Shown one piece after another: positions 58,052 to 64,000 of a stretch of DNA of 64,000 nt. The translations under genes and the position numbers were made by a program. The notes under the pieces are model-generated. The model had not been told where the DNA came from and searched no databases. It saw only the letters and a program-made list of their open reading frames with translations. Source of the DNA: Gp6-AA40 sp036274155 (GTDB lineage Bacteria > Acidobacteriota > Vicinamibacteria > Vicinamibacterales > UBA2999); NCBI GenBank assembly GCA_036274155.1, contig DASUGH010000188.1, positions 62,001-126,000 on the forward strand, read 5' to 3'. The stretch's first letter is position 1. Each line of letters opens with the position of its first letter.

Positions 58052-61000
58052 TCAGAAATCGAACGTCACGTTCCAGCGGATGAAGCGCGGCGTGTAGACG
58101 GCCGTGGGGTTGTTCCACGTACCGCCTTCCAACGTATTGCCGACGCTGTACTGATACCCGTTCTCGTAGCTCGTGGCGTAGTTGGTGTTCAGCAGATTGC
58201 TGAGATCGACACCGACATCCACGCGCCGCGATCCAAACCTGAAGATCTTCGCGAAGCGCATGTCGATCTGCGTCCGTCGCTCGTCGGCGAACAACCGGTG
58301 CTCGGCGTCCAGGAGGTTCACCGTCGTGGTGCTGGTCGCGTTCGAGCCCGGCGGCAGCCGCCCGACGGCCTGCTGAATCAGGGCGTTGGGGAATGCCCAG
58401 TTGGCCACCAGCTCCAGCGCCGGCTGCGAGCGCACGGTGCCGCTGACGAGCACGTCGATCTTCGGCACGATATACGTTGCCAACCCGCGAACCGTGGTCT
58501 GGAACGGATCGACGTCGCGACAGTTGCGAAGGTCCTTGATCAGGCCAGCGCCGTCAATGACCTGTGCGGTCGCACAATTGTCGTCCACCGACCTGCCAGT
58601 CGTCGTTCCGAGCTGCAGTGTCAGGCCCTGGCGGAGGCGCGCGTTCACAGTGACATCGACGCCGTCCCAATGCGAGTCGCGCTCCGGGCCGAAGTCCGTT
58701 TCGAAGGTGACATAGTTCTTCACGCCTCGATCGGAGCCGGCCTGCGTGACCAGATTGAGCGTCATCGGATAGCCACCGCCGCCGGGCAGCCGTGGATCCA
58801 ATGGGGCGGTGATGGAGAACTCCTCGTAGTCACCAGGACCGCGAAGCGTGTTGTCGGTCACCTTGGCTCCCTGGAACCAGCGCCGGTTGTACGACACCTC
58901 GACCGACAGGCGCGGAATCACTTCCTGCTGCACCGTGACTCCCCACTGCCAGTCGCTCTGCCGGACCCCCCAGCCTCGCAGCGTCTCCTGGTTGACCTCG
59001 GTGATATTGCCCGAGACCGTGCCGAAGTTGAGGGTATCCCCCGTCGCCGCCGGGCATTCACCGTTCGCCGCGAAGTTCATGATGTCGCAGTCGATGATCT
59101 TGTTGTCCCGTCGCGGGTCACCCACGGGGAAGGTGCGGTCGTCCCAGTTGCGCGTGCCCGTGCGGACGATGCGCGCGGCTGGACTGTTGCTGGTGTACTC
59201 GCTGTCGTTGGTTGCCGCGTCGAGGTAGTGGCCGATGCTGAACTTCAGCGCAGTCTTGCCGTTGCCGAAGACGTCGTAGGCAGCGCCGACGCGCGGCGTG
59301 ATGTCGTTGAACGAATCGACGCCGGGCGTCCTCGGGAAGCTGATCGGCTCGGCGTTGAACGGCGATGTATACGGCGTCCCGTTGTGCTCCGCCGGGGTGA
59401 AGCTCCAGGCGCGGTCGTAGCGCAAGGCGCCCTGCAGCGTCAGCCGGCCGCGCGTCCACTTCTCCTGGAAATAAAGTGCCGCCGTTCCGGTGCGGTCGGA
59501 CTGGTGCCACTCCGGCAGCCGGAACGTGAACTGATTCGGCACGCCCTGGTTGAACCGATAGGCCAGCTGCTGGTCGTTGACGAGAAACCAGTTCTTGACC
59601 CGGATGTACGCCCCCTGATAGCCGACCTTCATCTCGTGCGATCCCGTCACGTAGGATGCCGACGCGCGCCAGTTGTTCGGATTCGCGTAATTCGGGTTGG
59701 CGGTTGCCACTCCCCGATAGACGAAGTTCGCGCGCGGAGCATAGGGAAGGCCGGTCAGCGGATTGTTCGCCGTGGACTGCTCGGTCACGGCGATCTGGTC
59801 CATGATGCCGTCCGGCGCGGGCCGGCCCGTCGTGCCGCCGCGGAACATGAAGCGGGTGAAGCCGGCCTCGAGCAGCAGCTTGTTCGTCATCGGCGCCGTC
59901 CACGTCAGCTGGTTGACGTGATACGGAAGGTTGCCGAAGTAACTCGGATTGGCCTCGGGTGAGGGGGTAGTTGCACCGGCTCCCAACCCGACCCAGTCCT
60001 CGCCGCGCTTGTTGCAGCCGCTCCCTGTTTCGAGCCTCAGCGTCGAGCCTTCACAACGGCGCTGGTACTCCTGGTTGTAGGAGAGGCGATGTTTGGCGGA
60101 TACCTGCGCCGTGATCCTGCCGATGAATGACACGCGTCCCTGCAGCGTCCGCGCCGTCACGCTCGGGTCTGCCACCCAGTCCCACCGTGAGGCGTCGTAG
60201 GCGTTCGCGTTGTAGACGACGCCGGGTACTGCCCCTGCCGTTTCCAGACTGCGATAGCTGCCGAAAAACCAGAATCGATCGCGCACGATCGGCCCGCCGT
60301 ACGAGATGCTCGTGTCGTACGAGTTGATGATGCCGGGCGTTTCCTGGAGATTGGTCCGGGCGGCGGCGCCGTGAGCTCCGGTGTCAGGTTGTCGCCGCGC
60401 GACCAGTCACCCGCGTTGTTGATGAATGCCTGGCCGCGGTAGGTGTTGCCGCCGGAACGCGGCACCAGGTTCATGATCGGTCCACCGATGTCCGACTCGC
60501 CCAGGCCGCCGGCCACGGCCACCGAGATCTCGTCGACGTTGATCGAATCCAGAATGTAGGTGGACACGCCGCCGCCGTTGAACGGCGCGGCGATCGTCAT
60601 GCCGTTGATCGCCATCCGCCCTTCGTTGATCGGACCGCCGCGGGCGGCGAAGAAGGTCATCGTCGGCGATGTGGCGAGCGCGCCGTCGTTGACGACCAGG
60701 CCCGGGACGGCATTCAGCAACGTGCCAACCGAGCGGTTCCCTGGAACCGCCGCGACGACATCGGCACTGAGCACCGTCTCGCGCGAGGTGCTCTGAACGT
60801 CCACCACCGGCGTTTCACCCTCAACGGTGACCGTTTCCGCGATCGTGCCGACGGTCATCTCGATCGGGATTGTCAGCACCGTGGTGCCGGTGAGCTCGAT
60901 CCCCTCTCGTTTGACGACGTTGAACCCCGAGAGCCTGAAGGTGAGCGAGTAGGTGCCCGGATTCAGACCGGGAATGCGGTACTGACCCGTACCGTCGGTG

Positions 61001-61176
61001 ACCGCCGAGCGGACTCTCTCGATGAGCGCGGGGCTGGTGGCCTCGACCGTCACTCCGGGCAAGACCGCCCCGGACGACTCTTTCACTGTGCCTGTGAGGG
61101 TGCCCTGTGCCAGGGCAAAGGACGGCAGCAGGATCGCCGCCGCCAGAAACGGAATGGCCTTCGCCGCTCCTCGCAT
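58052..61176 (-). pseudogene. TonB-dependent receptor with carboxypeptidase-regulatory domain, interrupted by one frameshift
   Basis: Outer-membrane receptor of about 1040 aa in two frames. 5' part (61176 to about 60360): signal peptide, CarbopepD_reg-like domain ('GTLTGTVKESSGAVLPGVTVEATS') and plug ('PGNRSVGTLLNAVPGLV'). 3' part (about 60370 to 58052): barrel from 'RTNLQETPGIINSYDT' to the C-terminal 'RFIRWNVTFDF' with terminal Phe. The two join if one base is added in the G/C-run at about 60358-60370 (ELTA-PPPGP becomes ELTAAARTNL). Everything else is intact, so this is either a recent mutation or a sequencing/assembly error. It would import a TonB-dependent ligand, unknown here. Confidence 0.85.
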
Positions 61177-61345
61177 GGTGTCCTCCTTGTGTACCGACGA
61201 CGGTTAGCAGGATGACGCGCGGGGTCCGGTCGACGAGTATCAGCGCCGTGAATTCAACGCCTTCCGATTGTGTTTGTCAATGAACATGAAGGATCTCGCC
61301 AGGCCGAGCCTCTGACACAGTCTGTTATGCTGGCTCGTTGCGGTG

Positions 61346-62155
61346 ATGAGACGCGTATCGAGCCGGCAGAACGACACCGTGCGGTCGTTCCGCGCGCTGG
61401 CGAAGGAGCCCGACTCGAGCGGTGCGCGACTCCTGCTCGACGGTGCGCATCTGGTCCACGAAGCGCTCGCAACCGGACTCCGCTTCGAGATCGCGGCGGT
61501 GGCATCGTCCAGACTCGACGATGGCACGGAGATACGCCAGCTGGCCGAGACGCTCGAGCGGCGCGGCGTCGACGTGGTTGTCGCGAGCGACGCGGTCTTC
61601 GACGCGATGAGCCCGGTCCGGACGCCGTCGGGAATCGTTGCCATCGTCGCCAGAGAGCCTTCGTCGGCCGCTCGAATCTGTCAACAGACTGGCGGACTCA
61701 CGCTCGCCACCGTCGACGTCCAGGATCCGGGGAACCTCGGCGCGCTCGTTCGTGTGGCGGAAGCGGGAGGCGTCACCGGCATGCTGGTGTGCACGGCCGG
61801 ACGATCCGGCGCCGCGCATCCATTCTCGTGGAGGGCGCTGCGCGGCAGCATGGGCAGCGCGCTGCGCATGCCGCTCGCCGGCGGCATCACCGCCTCCGAG
61901 GCTGTCGACTCCCTCCACGCTGCCGGCGGCCGCGTCGTCGCGGCAGTGCCAAGAGACGGGCGCGATCCCGATGACGTGGACTGGTCCGGCCAGATCGGCC
62001 TGGTGGTGGGAGGCGAAGGGCCGGGACTCGACGAGCCGCTCCTGGCCGCCTGCGATGAGCTGGTGACAGTGCCGATGGCGCCTCAGGTCGAATCGTTGAA
62101 CGTCGCCGCCGCCGGCGCAATCCTCATTTACGCAGCGAGACGTCAGAGAAAATAG
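61346..62155 (+). CDS. SpoU/TrmH-family RNA 2'-O-methyltransferase
   Basis: 270 aa; the ATG at 61346 directly follows a GTG at 61343, so either may be used. The SPOUT knot motifs are present: motif 1 'DVQDPGNLGALVRVAEAGG', motif 2 'LVVGGEGPGL' and motif 3 'VPMAPQVESLNVAAAGAIL'. The N-terminal 80 residues are the L30-like RNA-binding domain ('GARLLLDGAHLVHEALATG'). Methylates ribose in rRNA or tRNA with SAM; which site cannot be told. It lies 3 nt upstream of rarA. Confidence 0.9.
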   Translation: MRRVSSRQNDTVRSFRALAKEPDSSGARLLLDGAHLVHEALATGLRFEIAAVASSRLDDGTEIRQLAETLERRGVDVVVASDAVFDAMSPVRTPSGIVAIVAREPSSAARICQQTGGLTLATVDVQDPGNLGALVRVAEAGGVTGMLVCTAGRSGAAHPFSWRALRGSMGSALRMPLAGGITASEAVDSLHAAGGRVVAAVPRDGRDPDDVDWSGQIGLVVGGEGPGLDEPLLAACDELVTVPMAPQVESLNVAAAGAILIYAARRQRK

Positions 62156-62158
62156 GAA

Positions 62159-63532
62159 ATGCCTCCTTCCCTCTTCGACGATCCGCCGTCATCCGGAGCC
62201 GGCTCCGCTGACCAGGCCGGGACGCCGCTGGCAGAGCGAATGCGTCCCCGCACGCTGGACGACATGGTCGGGCAGGAAGAGATTCTGGCGCCCGGCAAGC
62301 CGCTGCGTGAAGCCATCGAGCGCGACCTCCTGCAGTCGTTGATCTTCTGGGGACCTCCAGGCACCGGCAAGACGACCCTGGCGCGCATCATCGCCGACGT
62401 GACGCATGCGCACTTCGTCCCGTTCAGCGCCGTGATGGCTGGCATCAAGGAGATCAAGGAGGTGATGGCCGCTGCGCAGTACCGCCGGCGGCAGAGGGGC
62501 GAGCGCACCATCGTCTTCGTCGACGAGATCCATCGTTTCAACAAGGCACAGCAGGACGCGTTCCTTCCCCGTGTGGAAGCCGGCGATATCGTGCTCATTG
62601 GCGCAACGACCGAGAACCCGTCCTTCGAGGTGAACGCGGCGCTGTTGTCGCGGTCGAAGGTGTTCGTGCTGTCGCCGCTGTCCGAGGCGGCGATCGAACA
62701 GATCCTGCGGCGCGCGATCGCGGACAAGGATCGTGGTCTCGGCGGTCCCGACATCGAGGTCTCCGACGCCGCGCTTGCCGCCATCGCCGGTTTCGCCAAC
62801 GGCGACGCCAGATCGGCGCTCAATCTGCTGGAGTTCGCTGCCGCCTCGGCGCCGATGGACCCGCACACCTGCGTTCGCCAGCTCGACCTGCCGCAGCTCG
62901 AGCACTCGATTCAGCGCCGCGCGCTGCTCTACGACAAGAACGGCGAAGAGCACTACAACCTGATCTCGGCGCTGCACAAGTCGATGCGCAACAGCGATCC
63001 GGACGCGGCGGTCTACTGGGTGGCGCGCATGCTCGAAGCCGGCGAGGATCCGCTCTACATCGCGCGGCGGCTGGTGCGATTCGCATCGGAGGACATCGGC
63101 AACGCCGACCCGCAGGCGCTGACGGTCGCCGTGGCCGCCAAGGATGCCGCACACTTCATCGGCACGCCCGAGGGCAACACGGCGCTGGCGCAGGCGGCGA
63201 TCTATCTGGCAACGGCGCCGAAGAGCAATGCCGTCTACACGGCGTACTCCGCGGCGGCTGCCGACGCGCACACACAGGCGGCCGATCCGGTTCCGTTGCA
63301 CCTGCGCAACGCACCGACGAGGCTGATGAAGCAGCTCGACTACGGCAGGGGGTATCAGTACGCGCACGATGAGCCGGAGGCCGTCGCCTCGATGGACTGC
63401 CTGCCCGAATCGTTGACCGGCCGGCACTACTACCGGCCCACCGAGCGCGGGTTCGAAAAGGAGATCAAGCGACGCCTCGATGCGTGGGAACGGATCAAGG
63501 CCGAGCGCAGGAAGTCTGACGAAGGAAGGTAA
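62159..63532 (+). CDS. rarA: Replication-associated recombination protein A (AAA+ ATPase)
   Basis: 457 aa, acting at stalled replication forks. AAA+ motifs: Walker A 'GPPGTGKTTLARI', Walker B 'IVFVDEIHRFNKAQQDAFLP', sensor 1 'LIGATTENPSFEVNAALLSR' and the sensor-2 Arg in 'NGDARSALNLLE'. The C-terminal MgsA/RarA tetramerisation domain is present ('SMRNSDPDAAVYWVARML', 'YDYGRGYQYAHDEPE'-like). Cytoplasmic. It probably forms an operon with the SpoU gene just upstream. Confidence 0.94.
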   Translation: MPPSLFDDPPSSGAGSADQAGTPLAERMRPRTLDDMVGQEEILAPGKPLREAIERDLLQSLIFWGPPGTGKTTLARIIADVTHAHFVPFSAVMAGIKEIKEVMAAAQYRRRQRGERTIVFVDEIHRFNKAQQDAFLPRVEAGDIVLIGATTENPSFEVNAALLSRSKVFVLSPLSEAAIEQILRRAIADKDRGLGGPDIEVSDAALAAIAGFANGDARSALNLLEFAAASAPMDPHTCVRQLDLPQLEHSIQRRALLYDKNGEEHYNLISALHKSMRNSDPDAAVYWVARMLEAGEDPLYIARRLVRFASEDIGNADPQALTVAVAAKDAAHFIGTPEGNTALAQAAIYLATAPKSNAVYTAYSAAAADAHTQAADPVPLHLRNAPTRLMKQLDYGRGYQYAHDEPEAVASMDCLPESLTGRHYYRPTERGFEKEIKRRLDAWERIKAERRKSDEGR

Positions 63533-63597
63533 GGGCCCCGAGACCTCAAACGATTCTGAATTCTGCCGATTACCGGATGAGTTGAGCTTAGCAGGCC

Positions 63598-63747
63598 GTG
63601 GTGAAATCGCATCGGCCTGTGAGGCACCGAGATTTTCGCCACCGAGGTACAGAGACACAGAGAAACCCCCATGGATCTCTGTGCTCTCGGTGCCTCTCTG
63701 GTGGTTTGTCTCGGTGCCCTCACAGCCCGGTCGGTGGTTTTCACCAC
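63598..63747. repeat. Long interrupted palindrome with CACAGAGA words
   Basis: Outer arms GTGGTGAAA (63598-63606) and TTTCACCAC (63739-63747). Inner arms CTGTGAGGCACCGAG (63618-63632) and CTCGGTGCCCTCACAG (63710-63725). The core ACAGAGACACAGAGA is opposed by TCTCTGTG. About 150 bp in all, downstream of rarA. It is similar in style to the ACGGAG element at 4245-4509 and has no coding role apparent. Confidence 0.8.
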
Positions 63748-63773
63748 TGGCTGTCAGGCGATCCCGGAGGTAG

Positions 63774-64000
63774 ACCATCGACGCGCCGACACTGACGGGA
63801 CATCAGCGCGCGAGCCCGAGTCCCGCCGTCTTACAAGCCATCAAAGACACCTACGAGCAGGGCTTGATGCTCGTGGCCTATCGCCAGGCCGACGCCGTCG
63901 CGCCCTTGAGCCTGTGGTCTGGCGAGGGGTGCGTCATCGCTGCGCGGCTCGCCAGTCACGTCGGCGCGATACGACTGGGCGCCAGGCTGTCGGTCCGCGG
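63774..64000 (+). CDS. Possible partial gene running off the window
   Basis: One plus-strand frame stays open from 63774 to the end of the window: 'AVLQAIKDTYEQGLMLVAYR', then 'QADAVAPLSLWSGEGCVIAA'. The first ATG is at 63867; no clear ribosome-binding site precedes it, so the start may lie at a non-ATG codon or the frame may be chance. No family is recognised. Confidence 0.25.

Noticed and set aside
57965..59962. 665-residue plus-strand open frame opposite the TonB receptor
   Set aside because: Shadow of the receptor's barrel in GC-rich DNA; Arg/Val/Asp-rich with no motif.

Overview
The window looks like a chromosomal segment of an Acidobacteriota bacterium, most likely class Vicinamibacteria (subdivision 6). 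The evidence is the high GC content, a VWFA-related protein of the acidobacterial type, large serine/threonine kinases with the N-terminal 'PERFARVRAIFEAAL' block, a TIGR02999-like ECF sigma factor, a TonB-dependent receptor with an N-terminal carboxypeptidase-regulatory-like domain, and many short GGCGGACC-type palindromes between genes. No rRNA, insertion sequence, prophage or CRISPR array was seen. Two tRNA genes are present: Gly(CCC) and Val(CAC).

Layout. 0.1-4 kb: a secreted protein, pgsA, a nucleotide-sugar pyrophosphorylase and a phosphomannomutase. 4.5-9.4 kb: sugar-phosphate and nucleobase salvage, with deoC and an rpiB-like gene overlapping, hpt, a lipoprotein amidohydrolase and upp. 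9.5-12.6 kb: a lipoprotein, tRNA-Val and a small degraded island holding only small genes and a broken excisionase-like HTH. 12.6-18.8 kb (minus strand): uvrB-mlaE-mlaF-mlaD-ytxH-coiled-coil gene-secreted protein, a phospholipid-transport operon headed by a repair gene. 18.9-26.8 kb: VWFA protein, DHH phosphoesterase, an SGNH hydrolase with an elastin-like insert, argG, a vapBC module bracketed by identical palindromic repeats, and a haem/copper-type secreted protein. 27-39.3 kb: four tandem receptor-type Ser/Thr kinases with almost identical kinase domains and divergent membrane sensor domains, plus a fifth decayed copy and a nucleotidyltransferase pair sitting inside the array. 39.5-43 kb: a 55-aa membrane peptide, the ECF sigma factor and two secreted proteins. 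43.1-53.1 kb: a cellulose synthesis locus (bcsZ divergent from a bcsA-bcsB fusion followed by bcsC). 53.2-58 kb: a patatin-like protein lacking the nucleophile, greA, and a small island with an S8 protease and a glycine-rich membrane-inserting protein. 58-64 kb: a frameshifted TonB-dependent receptor, a SpoU methyltransferase, rarA, and a long interrupted palindrome at the end.

The points most worth following are: (i) the kinase array, where kinase domains appear homogenised and sensors share an extracytoplasmic Cys-Cys pair and an uncharacterised membrane-loop signature; (ii) the deoC/rpiB pair, whose N-terminal extensions and altered RpiB active site resemble cargo enzymes of sugar-phosphate-utilising bacterial microcompartments, although no shell gene is in the window; (iii) the S8 protease/glycine-zipper island; (iv) the nucleotidyltransferase pair embedded in the kinase array. 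All calls come from reading the sequence and translations by eye; no database search was run.
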